Of a stretch of 64,000 nucleotides of DNA, positions 34,528-46,675 are shown piece by piece (position 1 is the first letter of the stretch; every line of letters begins with the position of its first letter). Position numbers and translations under genes: made by a program. The notes below the pieces were generated by a model that made no database searches, was not told the DNA's origin, and saw only the letters and a program-made list of their open reading frames with translations. The DNA comes from Effrenium voratum (taxonomy: Eukaryota > Sar > Dinophyceae > Suessiales > Symbiodiniaceae): positions 162,001-226,000 of the forward strand of contig CAUJNA010003247.1 in assembly GCA_963377175.1 (NCBI GenBank). Direction: 5' to 3'.

Positions 34528-34624
34528 CCCTCAGATCCCCCGCGCAAAGTTTACCCGGGATAAATGGGAACTACCACTAAACACTAAAAGGCTAAAAAGC
34601 TAAGGGGATGGCTGGGAGCCACGA
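34528..34624 (+). repeat. dispersed repeat family I, copy 2
   Basis: CTCAGATCCCC, CACTAAACACTAAAAGGC, TAAAAAGCTAAGG and GGATGGCTGGGAGCCACGA in order. Also at about 6219-6312, 10084-10200, 35690-35772 and 42561-42718. Confidence 0.7.
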
Positions 34625-34963
34625 AGGGAAGTATGTACAACCAGTTTTGAAGATGCATAGCCATATTTGGCCCAAAGAAGTCAAAGGAACTATAATTCAC
34701 TTCCAGGGAGTTCCCTGGTACAGCAGGAGGGGGAAAACAACCAGAACTTGTGTGGATGGTTGCGAAATCCATTTCGCACCTAAGAAACCCAACGGAATGA
34801 TTCATTCGATTCCCCGAGTAAAAACCAACCAAAGTGATTGGGGCTGCAGACGGCTTTTATTCTCTTGTTCCTTCCCACCTGCATTTTCCGGAGCGGGCTC
34901 CTAGGAAGGTCAGTCGGAAGGCCACAAATGGCTGCGGCTTTTGTGGCCTTGCGTCTGCCTTAC

Positions 34964-35030
34964 TCGTTGAGCCATCCATCTGCCAGCCGCAAAAAGCTGC
35001 CAGCGAGCCATGGTCTGGGATGCTGCTGAC
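34964..35030 (-). CDS. candidate exon, unknown gene
   Basis: A 67-base segment with an AG acceptor and a strong GT donor (GTAAGG). The best frame reads QQHPRPWLAGSFLRLADGWL. It is isolated, with no partner exon identified. Confidence 0.35.
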
Positions 35031-35407
35031 CTTGGAGTCTACATTCCGCCCCAATTTGCGCCAATTGTAGACCGTGTTGGGTAAAAATCGTCGACATCAC
35101 ATTGTAACAGGTAACGCCACGAGCCGTAGCCCTTCCCACCAACACGAGGGCTACACCTGCGGAGCCTTTTCATAAACGGTTAGTGCCCAGGGGGGTCTTT
35201 TTGCCACGACCCCCTCGTAGTGAAGGATTCCTTTTTCAGGGGGTCTGCCGTTTTCTTGCAAAAGGTAGCAAAAAGACCCCCCTGGTTTCATTCCCCTGGT
35301 TTCATTTCGCGGTGCGAGCCTCAAGCGAATCTCACTTGTTGGGTGCATGGCCTTGAAAAAAGGCAAAACTTTTTGCTTATCGCTGAAATGGTCATCCTAA
35401 CTTGGGT

Positions 35408-35520
35408 GCTGTAGATCGCCCAGCAAACAGTTTAACTTTTTGCTACTTAGAAGGAAATATGAGGGAAATCCAAAAAGTTAAAGTCTAAAGATCCAACCCA
35501 ACAGCAGTAGAGCTAAAAAG
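35408..35520 (+). repeat. dispersed repeat family G, copy 2
   Basis: Shares TAGATCGCCCAGCAAACAGT and GTTAAAGTCTAAAGATCC with the copy at 23428-23535. Confidence 0.7.
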
Positions 35521-36690
35521 TATAAAGTCCAGGAACTCAGGAAGCGATCAATTTAACCATCCACAGGCTCCATCGACCTCCGCGACTTGTTTTTGGCTTC
35601 AAAAGCCGCGCCGGGCGCGCGAGTGCGAGAGTTGGAACGGAGTCTTTGACCAGTCCTGGCGGTGGATCCGAAAGGGACGTCGACTGCTCCCGCTAAAAGT
35701 GACTCACTTTAGTGGGTTAAATGGAAACTACTACTACACACTAAAAGGCTAAAAAGCTAAGGGAGCCACCAAGTTTCGTACCCTCTGAACTGAAGTACCG
35801 CCATTTCAAAACTTGTTCAGGGTAACCAAGCTACGATCTGTCCCTTACCAGCGTCCAACATTTCAGCCAAAGCGAAAGCGAACCCTTGCATCCGACGGGT
35901 CAATCCAAACGGTCGATAGGAAGCTTGCTTTCCGCTTCCAATGGTCAGTTTCCAGTTCGCCAAGGAAAGCAATGTGGATTCAAAACCATACATGCATTCT
36001 GGGAATGCATCCTGGGAGCCAAACGGCCATTAGTGCCATACTGATGGCGAAGAAGACCATCCTGCAAGTGTATTTATGTGTGTACACATGTGTAAACAGA
36101 TATATGCCAATATGCCAATGTTCTAGGCAAAAGGGCCCGTAACCTCTGCCAGCAGAGTTTTGCACCAGCTGCCTGTGATGCCCTGCAGGGCTGCACGGAG
36201 AAGCACAACATGAGAGGTTGGTAGGAGCGGATCAGCCGCATCCACAAGTCGAAACGGCAGCCTGGCAAAACAGAGGCGGGTAAATGTTTGTGTGATTGCA
36301 TAGTGATTGTCTGCTCGAATTGTTGTCATTAGTATCTGTAGATTAAACACCTATCTGCCAAGTGGATTTCCCCACCCAGACGCTCCTGGGGCTTCCAATG
36401 GAAGACCCAGACCCTCCATTGGACGCCCCAGAGGGGTTTTGAGGTCTCAAAACCTGGCCTTTTGAAGGCCCAAAATGAATCGAGAGCGTCTGGGCACTAC
36501 CCAGGCGAGCCAAGGCGATCAGATCGGGACCCGTCCTGGTGGGAAATAGCCTGAGCGGATCGGATTCGGTGGAACAAACCTTGGTTAAACTTGGGTTTGG
36601 GGGGCGAAATCAAAAATTTCAAGGGGAAAGCACCAGGTTTCCCCCGGCATCTTGGGGGGTTATTTTGAGACCAACATTCCTGTCTGACTT

Positions 36691-36808
36691 CACTTGGTTG
36701 ACGTTGGAAGGGGAGCAAAATCTAAATTTCAGCAGTTAAATGGAATTAATTTCCAACCACTAAACCACAATAAGCAAACATGCAACATGTGTCCCAACTA
36801 CAACCATG
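36691..36808 (+). repeat. dispersed repeat family H, copy 3
   Basis: CACTTGGTTGACGTTGGAAG, CCAACCACTAAACCACAATA and CTACAACCATG in order. Confidence 0.75.
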
Positions 36809-37611
36809 CAAACTCCCCCTTAAACAGAAGGAGAATCAGGTTCGATTGGCCCAGGCGATGCTTCGACACCAAAGGGGGATTTTGCCGGAGCTGGATCACC
36901 CGGGATAAGAGTGGCAACAGGGGAAGGGAGAAGGTTAAACCAAGGGTGGGGTAGTAGGACTTAATCGGAACATCCGAAGCCGGCAAAAGTCAAAACCACA
37001 GCTCGAAAGAGTGGGAGATCGATCAACGACGTGCATTTCGCTTGGAATTGGCGAGAAAAACTTCGCCCTGGCAACGAGCCAAACACGAGGCTTAGGGCTA
37101 TGGACCCATAGGATAAGCCGGTAGAGTTTACTCCCCTTGCAAATGAACGGACGCCCGAAAAGGGAAACCTCCATCTCCCAAAATCGAACACAAATCCATG
37201 GGCTTCTTGGGCTCCATGTGAATGGAGAACAAGGGATTTGTTTTTCGCCGTCCATTTGACACAACTTGAACACCTTCGGGAATCCTCTTCCTTTGCTCAT
37301 TCCCTTCCCTGTTGAGCAGCACACACAAGTTGTTGCTATGTGTTTTTCACTTGACCACCCCCAAACTCCAGAAAAAGAGTTGTCGCCGTGATGTTTTTCC
37401 ATTTGGGTATGGGTCAACATTTCTCACTAGCAGGGGACCGCAGGTTTTCGTCCATCCATTTGCCACGGCAAAACATTTTGGGGTTACCCCTTACAACTCC
37501 AAGCCCTGGGGAAGTTAATCTTTTACAGACGTATAGCCCATGTTACCCAAAAAGTTGAAAAGTTGTGTTTTTAAGAGGTAAGTTGGGGTTACCCTATTCT
37601 TGGACCCACAG

Positions 37612-37731
37612 CCCAAGGCCAGCCCCAAACTCCCCAAAGCTCGCGAGTCGCGCCACCCCGAGACCCCTCCCCAGCCTCGCGGTCCGGGAGATGGACCTCG
37701 CGAAGCCGAAGGCGAGGGCCAAAAGGCCCGG
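37612..37731 (+). CDS. candidate exon, strand uncertain
   Basis: A 71% GC island between a plus-strand acceptor (TTCTTGGACCCACAG) and a GT donor (GTGCATG). The plus frames read Pro/Arg/Lys-rich sequence such as REMDLAKPKARAKRPG. The minus strand is open as well, so coding is not established. Confidence 0.25.
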
Positions 37732-40337
37732 AAGGTGCATGAGGCTGCTCTTGTGTGGGGTGCCTTTTTTTGTTGGGGTACCTGTCTTTTTCTTCCCCCC
37801 CCCTTTTGTTTTTTTTTTTTTTTGGGGGGGGGGGGGGTTGGGGGGGTGCCCGTTTTCTCGCTTGTTTTTCATTGTTTGATTGCCTTTTTTTTTTGCGGGG
37901 GGGGGAGGGCTGAAGGAAAACCAAAGGGGAAACCACCATTTGGAGGGGTCTCCTAAAACAAACACACATAACCGTATCAATGGCAGTCCGAGTCTCTCTA
38001 CAATTGATGGTTTTTCGGGTTCGGTTGTAATCTGTAGGGAAGTATCGGGAAAATAGAAACGGACCTAGCCGGGTACCCAAAAACACGTGAGCCCTTGAGC
38101 AGATTCCGGGAGAGCCGGGATACTTTCCTGGCATTCTGGAGGTTCGGATACGCGACTTGGCAAAGTCACCTTGCAGAACTCCGATTCTGTTCTACGTGCA
38201 AAAGATAGAAGTGATACAAGTGTGTGAGGCCGCCTCTAGGCTTTCAGCTCCACCATCCATGGACTGCTGACTTCAACCTTTGGAATAACCTGAGGACCTG
38301 CTCAGGTGAGTCTTCATGGCTTGCGGGAAAGCATATTTTGGCTCCCTGAGTGTGGGAGTGGCCTTGCTAGAAATAGGCGAACCCGTTTCAGGCTGAAAAT
38401 GGTGCCTGCTTTCAGAAGGCTTTTCCTTTCAAGCCCGCGCACGCCTCTTAAGCAAAGGGGAAAACCATCAATTCCCCAAAGCACCAGTTCAATCAAACAC
38501 CAACTGCCAGCACCCCAAACAAACTTGGGATTTTGCGCGTGGTTGAAAATGCAGTGGTTCGGGGGGTGCTGGTAGAAGGAAGCTGACTAACATGTGGGTG
38601 TCTTTCTTTGAGGGAACCCTTTTTGAGGGTTGGTTTAAAGGGAACCAAACGGAACTCGCCTTTCTTTTGGGGGGGCAAGCCTACTTTTTGACAAGCCCCT
38701 GTTGGAGTCCGTATCATGAGCCTTCTGTAGAAGCGCACATCGTGCCCAAAGCCGGGACGCAACGTCTTTTCCAGGGACCCTTACATTATACACCTGAACA
38801 TTGCCTTGTAAACGGTGGGTTCCCTTTATTTTGGTGGCAAAAGCCATGTTTCAAATGGTTGCAAAATCTATCTTTTAAGGAGCCCTGTTTTTCGAGGAGC
38901 GCTTCAGGCAGTCTCAGCATCTCTCTGCAAACCGTGCAGTTCAAGCGCCGGTTTTGAGCACTCCGGAACCTGAGACTTCATTCTGCCGATTCTCCGTCCC
39001 GTCTTTCATGGGGGCTTGGGGAAGGGAGCAACTTTTGTGTCGCAGGCGGATATATACTCAAAGAATAGGATTGAGTTGTTTTGGAGTCAGTTGGCAGAGA
39101 TCTTGCAGCCTGCTAGCTCTGTTTTTTTCGGAGGTTGGAGGGCAACAAATTTGGGAGGGAGCCCAAATAAGCCCTTAAGGAGCCCCTAATAATAAGGCCT
39201 TATTCGGTGCTTATTCGGGCTCCCTCCCCCCCCCCTCTTCCCCAGCCCCCATGAGTCTTGCCCTCGATCGCCCCCGATGTTGTGAGCAGTATTCTGGGTC
39301 CGGTGACGCACGCAACACACCCTGACCCTCCTGCCCTCCGCTTTGGGCAGTTTCGCATGAAACGTCGCTATCCCAGTCGGCAACCAGCAACCCATATAGG
39401 CGGCAACACGCATTTGCCTGTCTGTGTTCAATTGGTGGTTTTTTTGGTTGCCCCGCCAAGCCTTCACGGTGGTGAAGGCTACGAATCCCATGGTTTTTGG
39501 GATTCGTCCAGTCCCATCCCTTCCAAATGGGCAACTTCCTGTTCAGCAAAGCCCAGGTGGCATCCCAACAGCCACTTTGATTCCTTCCGGATCCCGAAGC
39601 CTTCCAGACCTCTGGCCGAAACCCGCTCCTTGCACTCCGGAACCTAGGGCTCGACACAGCTTGGGGCTCCCTGCTCGCCGGCATCGAGAAATGCCGGAGC
39701 CTCGCGAGCGCGGCTCTCCCATGGCCACTCCCCCTTGGCAATTCTCAGCCTAGTTCGAACCCAGACATTGACGGCGATCATGGGACACCAAAAATACTCA
39801 CTGGCTGAGTGGATGGCCCAAAAACGTCCAAACTTGATATTCACCACTAAAATGGTCGTCCCGAAAAGTTTGCAGTTCATGAACTCAGGAAGTGAGACAA
39901 TGGGCAAAAATTGGAAAGCAACAGGTGCAAAAGGTCGATTCGCTTGGGACAATTGAAGGATTTGCATTTTCCGCTGAACAAGTGGTTTAACACATCTGCG
40001 ACAAGCGACAAATTTTACCATGTTTGCCGATTTATTTAATATATATATATGTTTAATCCTTCATTGTTTATTTGTTGTTTGTCATTAATAAGGTCGCTGT
40101 GTAACGATTTTTGAACTCAGAACCTGGAGAAAGAAATCGCGGCTTGGCCAACTTTGGCTCGCTCGCTTTCGCCAGGTCACAAATCGAGCAGAAGAGAATC
40201 AGGCCGTGAGAGTTGGGCAAAACCAACTTTTTGGCCATGCTCAAAACCGGGCCGTCCGATCCCCCGCGAAAAGTGGACCACTCTTCGTGGGAAAAAACTG
40301 GAAACCCAACCACTAAAAGTGGACTAGAAGTCTAAAA

Positions 40338-40452
40338 CTCAGTTGCCCAAAGGACCTGGAACTAACAGGTTAACCTTTTGGGGCCATGACTAAATATGGA
40401 CCAAAATGGGAAAACCAAAAGGTCAGATCCGGTCGATTCGCTTTGAACTGAG
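40338..40452 (+). repeat. inverted-end element family C, copy 2
   Basis: ACTCAGTTGCCCAAAGGACC at the left, CGCTTTGAACTGAG at the right, with AGGTTAACCTTTTGG inside. Confidence 0.85.
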
Positions 40453-41744
40453 AAAAAGCTAAGGAACCCGATGCCTGGGAACCCGCCACCTTGGGCGCAA
40501 ATGTCCAACAAGCTTTTGGAAGCCCTGGCCAAAGGGGATGACTGGCAGCCACCAAGTCAAAGGAGAACGATGTGGAATTTTCAGGACTTTTCGGCCTCCT
40601 ATCGCCTGGCGCAACCTCCTTGAACCAGCTTGGGCGGTTTCATTTTGTGCTTTAGGCAAGGCGCTGGCCCAATGCATTCCTGGGCTCCGATCCCCTGCTA
40701 AAAGCTTAGCTTTTCGTGGGTTAAATGGAAGCCCACACTAAACCCCTGAGAAGCCTCCAGGATTCGAAGCTGGCAGAGTGTGACACCCTTCGGTGGGCCT
40801 CTCAAGTCAAGGTCTGATGTCCTGCAAAATAAACGGGTAGTCCACGACCGGGAGGTCGTCCACGTTTGGGATGCGCTAGGCGTCCCTGACCGAGACAACC
40901 GAAACACGACTACCCCAGTACATCCCAGGCAAGCCCATAGTAGGTAACCCTTCGCTACTTTTTCTTTGGTTGTTATACCGAGTGGGAAGCCCTTGCTTAC
41001 ACAGGCAATTGGATCCACTGGGTACAATCAGTGGGTGAGTGCGGGTGCCCGGTCCCTGCAGGCGGGCGCACGACGGAACTCGGCACCCTTTTTTTTGGCA
41101 CATGCTGAGGGGAGCCAAGCTGGACGTGGTTCTGGAAACAACCTTTCTGCCTAAGGTGGGCCATCCACCATGACTAAACATGACTAAACCAATCCGCCAT
41201 GACTAAACCATTCAAATCAAAGGGGAACACCTTGGGTCACAAGTGGGGCCAACACCCCTTCCCACAACTATTGCAGCCAGCAGCCCCCAAGTTTTTCGTC
41301 CAGTTGCCATATGAGTCAGGGTCACATGTGGGTCATGGCCTAGGGCAGACTGTGACAGGTAGCAGACCTTTACGTGTTTGCGCAACCAGCCCAGCGGTTT
41401 TGAACTCAACTTGGCCAAGGTGCAGACCCCATCTGAACATAGACACGCCAACAAGTTTTAGGTCACGCCAAGGAGAACCCAAGCCCGCAAAACTTAGTTG
41501 CGAACACACGCCTGAAATAGGGACCAAGGCGAATGTCGAATGTTGTTTATTGGCGACTTCCGCCGTGTGATCGACTACTATGCGTGAAATGAAGTGCTCC
41601 AAACATCCAAGTGATCATCCAAGCACTCTGGATGAGATCAGCCACCAAACACGTGAAACAAAGGCAAGCCACGCACCCCTTGAATACCCCGCTGCTGGCC
41701 CCCAGCTGCCAACCTGACACAGTCCTAAAAGGATTACAGCACCA

Positions 41745-41856
41745 TGGCTGTGGCTCAAAAAACCGGAATTCCAAAATGGAACCCTGGTATAAGTTGAAAC
41801 ATGGACCAAAACCTGCGTAATTAACCCTCCGATCGTTTCATTTTGAGCCACAGCCA
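41745..41856 (+). repeat. inverted-end element family D, copy 2
   Basis: Terminal inverted repeat of 16 bases without mismatch: TGGCTGTGGCTCAAAA at the left, TTTTGAGCCACAGCCA at the right. The ends contain GTGG...CCACAG, which reads as GT...AG on either strand. Confidence 0.85.
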
Positions 41857-42053
41857 CATGAAACCTCATCGGCGCTGCAAGCATCGCAGGAGCCCGACCG
41901 TCCGAAACTCGGTCCCAGCGCCTTTCCATCGGTGAGCCCACAAGGAGTCTTGAGTGGCTCACTTTGCGGGGCCAGGCCGTGCAAATGCAAGGAAGCTGCA
42001 CCAAACCGAGGGCTGGCAGAGGTTCTCAAGTTTACGAAATGCTTCAGTTGGCA

Positions 42054-42166
42054 AAACTCACTTGCCCAAAGGACCTGGAAAGGAAGGTCAACCTTTTGGG
42101 ACCTTTACTAAAAAAGGACCAAATCAGGGAAACCAAAAGGTTAAAAGGTCGGCTTTGCGCGAGTGA
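42054..42166 (+). repeat. inverted-end element family C, copy 3
   Basis: AACTCACTTGCCCAAAGGAC to GGCTTTGCGCGAGTGAG; AGGTCAACCTTTTGGGACC inside. Confidence 0.8.
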
Positions 42167-42350
42167 GAAAAAGTTAAAGTCCTAAGAGCCAAGTTCAACA
42201 TGCGCCAAAGATCTTGCGTGCCAGCTGGCCGCAAGTTTGCACGGCTGATGCAAGTTGGGCTCCCGGGTTGACACAATGTGTGCGATACTTCCAACCCCCG
42301 AGGAAAGAAGCTGTGGTGAGCTCAGTTTAGAACCAGGACCCTCCATAATA

Positions 42351-42469
42351 TCTTGGTTGACGCTGGAAGGGGAGCAAAAATCTAAATTTTAGCAGTTCAG
42401 TGAGATTTCCCACTAAACCACAATATGACAATAAGCAAATATGTAAAATGTTTCCCAACTACAACCATG
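42351..42469 (+). repeat. dispersed repeat family H, copy 4
   Basis: TCTTGGTTGACGCTGGAAGG, CACTAAACCACAATA and CAACTACAACCATG in order. Confidence 0.75.
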
Positions 42470-45400
42470 ACATAGGACCTGATTGCAAGCCAAGGATGGA
42501 TGTGCCCCTCCAAAAGGGAGCTTCAAGGACCGTGGGCAAAGCAATCACTCCCTGTGCTGTTCTCAGGACTCCCTGCTAAAAGTTGATAACTTTTAGTGGG
42601 AAAAAAATGGAAACACCTACTAAAAGTCTAAACTAAACCAAAGGAAAAGCCACTAAACCAACTAAACCAACTAAACCAACTAAAAGTCTAACAACCACAG
42701 GAACCGGATGGCTGGGAACCAGCCCGCACTTTGGGCGATTTCCGCAACTCGAAGGAGCTTAAGCCTTGGCCAAAAAGGAAGCCGTGCACTTCTTTCGACA
42801 TCAGTTGGGACGGGATTTTGTTTTTCCTGCTTCGTCGAGCGGTCATTGGCCTGAAGGTCCCAGGATATTCGGTTTCCAAATGCCTCACGCCAATGACCAG
42901 CCAATGCGTACACTTTTCGGGGCACCCGCACAAGGGAAGCCACGTAAAGTGCAAAGTGCGACAACTGGCTGGGTGAGTTGCTGGTGTGCCCCTTGATTTG
43001 CAAACTCGCCCTCATTCGCTCCAGCGAATAGCAAACGGATGGTCCTTTGATGGCCCTTCTCCTCCCTTTCCAATGGGTTTGTACTGTTGGGATTATCCTT
43101 TTAAAGGGGACCGCCAAGATTCTGGTTTTCACTTTCGTTTCCCTTTAACCACCCAACAAAAATGGTAGCCTCCAAACCAACACCAAAAAAATGGGTACCC
43201 TCAAAAAAAAACGACCCCCCCCCCAATCGGTAACTCCCACTGTCCTTGACAGTTCGCGTTGACTCGAAGGACCAAACACCCGCCGCGGCCCGGCCCGGGG
43301 ACCCCGACTCCAGGCGCCGAGGCGCCCGGGACCCCCGATTGGGCCTCTTGGGCGACCGAGCGCACCTCGCTGAGGGCGGGGCCTCGGGCCTCGGGAGCTT
43401 CACCCGAGAAACGGGTCTGGGGACTTCCCATGTAGGACCTTCAACTCCTCGGGGGCTTCAAGGAAGCGGCCGCAAACTTGTGGCCCATTGACACCCATCG
43501 TTTGGTTTTTGATGGAAAGTCGCTCATGCGCGGCAAGAGATATGGAGCTTCTCTTTGGCAACACGGGTTCCAACACGTGTTAGTCCCGAAAGGCGAATGG
43601 TCCACATAGCGAAGTGATGAGGACATGCCAATGGCTGGAATCGACTAACTCACCCGCACCTCACAGGCTCCCCCGGGTTTGGGTGAGGCTCCTCAAGGGA
43701 AGCCCAGAAGGAGACCGATTCTTTTGGGGGCACAAAGGATCGCCACATCTCTTTCATGTAACCAGCTTATTCTTCAGATGTGGCTCATGAGATGCGCCAT
43801 TCACCTGAAAATATGACATGACCACTTTCTTGGGTCCAGTGAAAAACCCGACCTGTTTTAACCAAAAGCTTGACGTACAAAGATCCGTTGCCAAACGGCA
43901 ATAAAGTTATCCCAAAGGAATCTCAGATGGTTGGCGACTATGAGGTGCAAGCGCCCCGCAAGAGTTTGCGCGAGGCATGGCAACAAGCAAAGAACCACCA
44001 GCAACAGCGGAAACATGTGGCCAACCATGTGGCCCCCTTCCAAAATTTAATCAAACACGTCTACCCACGAAGGGCACATGGCAACCGGCCCCCACTTCCT
44101 TCGCCGTTTTTCCTTCTGCCCAACTTGATCCTCGGCCTTTTTTCGCCGAAGACGAAACGACGAGGTTCAACCTCGCGGCGAATCGTCCCAGAGTTGAGCC
44201 GCTGCTGTGGAATTGATGGGGCATCGGTGAACCAGGTGTTTGATGGTACACAGCAACAACTGAAGCAAGTATGCGTTAAAGACTTGCCGCAGCATCAAAG
44301 GGGTGCCTATGGGGGCCGACCCGCCGAGAAACAAACCAAGTGCGGACTATACAATTTCAAACTGTAACCAAAGAAGCACCTTCGAACCCTCAAACATCAA
44401 TGTGTCCTTTGGATTCCAGTTCGCAACCCATCCACAAACTGGCCTCATTGCTTTACCATCATCAAAGTCACCCCCTAAGTGGTGGGTTAAAGGGAAACAA
44501 ACCCCATTTCTGACTTTGAGAACCCACAGAAACCGTCAAAATAATGACCCCTCACAAAGGGTCCACCTTTTGGAGAAATCCCATGAGACTTGGAGATCTG
44601 TCAGTGCTTCTTCAGCGCTGGCAATTGCTACCAGCCTTCCACGTGGACAACGCCCGAACTTGGGTGCTAAACTTGGGCCTTTGTGCGCTTGATGTATGCT
44701 GTTTGGCTGTGGTTGTCAAAACCAATGGTACCATTTTGGGGTAGGTGCACCACCCTTTTTAGAACCTATGTTAGTGGTTGGATTGGGATGTTCACTGGGG
44801 GTACGATTTGGATTTTGACCCATGGCCGTTTAGCACCCAGTATCAAAAGCTCTTCCGCCAACCTTGGTCTAAGAGTGGGGCATATCCCTCACGGGCCTGC
44901 TGAGTTGACTGGCCCGTGAGTGATGCCGGCCTGCAAAGCTGCAGTCAATTCAAGGCATTGCACTGCCCTACTGAATTCCGTGCAAAGGTAGCGACGAATC
45001 AGCTCATTGGAGCTGTTCTCGGGGCGAGCTATGAAATCCAGTGCTTCCATTTTTGTAGGGCGTCGCTTGTGCAGATAACCGAGTCGTGGCTCACGGGATA
45101 ATAAACGCAGCGATAACAGCAATTGAAACCATATGGTTCTGCAAAGCGTGAACCAAATGTGTGGTGACTTTCCCATTCAGCTTCCTTTCGGCCCACCTTC
45201 CGGAAAAGAAATCGGGCCAATGCTCACTTCAGCCTCAGCTCTGCCTTAGGATTCGATTTGGACTGGACCCCGAACAGTGCGTTCCTGACATTTCTGAAGC
45301 GAGGGGAGCGTTGTCGGGAGTAACGTGCCAACAAAGTCAGCACAACTTATGGCCACGCTTCAGGGAACAAAGCAAAACAAATGCCAGTTCCCAGAATTTG

Positions 45401-46575
45401 CAATCATGTCATCTTCACGAAGACGGCGGTTGACAAGTTTGAGCTGTCTTGTGCTGCTGGTATCGAAGGGTGACCATTTTTTGGAATTTGGAGGGGTTAT
45501 CAAAATGGTTCCTTTGTGTTCTTCTATTTTATGCTGGTTGGCTAAGCTTTACTGGAAAATCCCAAAAGAAGCACACTGGAACAACATGGTACCCCTGTTT
45601 GGTTTGCTTTAAAAGGGGCCAAAACGAAGACCAACATTGTAGGGGACCACCATTTTATAGGTATTTGTTAGATAAACCTGCATAGAACAACATGGAACAA
45701 CACAAGAAGCTGGTGAATTTCAAGAAACCAAAGGTGATGATCTTGACCAGTGGCCATGCGAGCGCTGAGCCAAGTACACCCCCTCAAATTCACGGACCTC
45801 GTTAACAAATGTCATGCCTGCTAAACATATCATATCACGCTTAGATTCTGGGCCATAGTTTGAAAGTTAAGCATGCAAGGTAATGTCAAAAAGAGTTCCG
45901 ATAAGCTCAACATGTGGGGCATCCCCGATCCCCACCCCTACTCCGCAATAGTCTGAGACCGCTCCAAACAGAAACCACTGCCAACTAGCATGAGAATTCC
46001 GGAATGGTTTCTTCAAGCCGGATAGGATCACGCGCTGATTCATGCAATTTAACAGTGCCTATGTGTGACGTCTTCGGGTCCCGCCAGTACGAATCTCGTT
46101 CAGGTCTGAAACCCTGCCATGGCTCGATCTGAAGGGCTCTGAATCCATGGATCGGTTGAGTACTCCGTTGGGTTCTAGCCAGTAGGTTCTCACATCGGAT
46201 ACTACGAGAGGTTGTCCTCAAGCGATGGCCACCATGTAAGTTGTCGTGTGCATTTAGTGACTTAGTGCTTGGGAAGGAGGCCCCAGTTTGTTGATCCCCA
46301 ACCTCATTCGTGGACCAAGATGTACAATCAGGTGGAAAGCAGGTTGAAGAGTTGAAGAGGCTCCCCTCCAGCGCGACCCTGTTTTTGTTGACCCGGAGCC
46401 ACCCTGTTCTTTGGCCCCATGTGGTTGGAAAAGCCGGGTCCCCTCCATTTACCTTCTGGTTTCTCCAAAAAAATATGGGTTCAAAAAACCGGGCTTCCTC
46501 AGGGAAGAAAAACCGTTTGGGGGTCAACAAAAACCGGCGTCCCCTCCTTTCTTTCGGGGCCCCGTGCGACCGGGC

Positions 46576-46675
46576 GGCAAAAACCGGATGGTGGTCGCTC
46601 CCAGCCATGGATCCCTTGCCCTGCGAGAGAAGCTCCCAGTGCGGAGAGTAGAAGATGAAGTCCACCCAGCTGTTC
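46576..46675 (-). CDS. EEP gene, C-terminal catalytic exon
   Basis: Encodes NSWVDFIFYSPHWELLSQG and GSDHHPVFA, the final Asp-His pair of the active site. The acceptor follows TTTCGGCCGAG; the right end is either a GC donor or the frame runs on toward a stop. Confidence 0.8.

Larger units (their letters stand above)
32547..46575. other. long repeat-rich stretch with weak exon candidates
   Basis: Holds copies of families C, D, G, H and I listed separately, TA microsatellites near 33676-33702 and 40036-40050, and several GC-rich islands. Open stretches with ordinary composition lie at about 41333-41602 (minus), 43870-44367 (plus) and 44889-45060 (minus). No protein family can be recognised, and at 43.9 kb both strands are open, so no gene is called. 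Confidence 0.5.

Noticed and set aside
43230..43440. GC-rich island as an exon
   Set aside because: A plus-strand acceptor exists near 43250, but two frames are open, composition is Pro/Arg/Gly-rich in each, and no neighbour exon fits.
43870..44367. 165-codon plus-strand ORF
   Set aside because: The minus strand is also open with equally natural sequence, and no family or partner exon is recognised.
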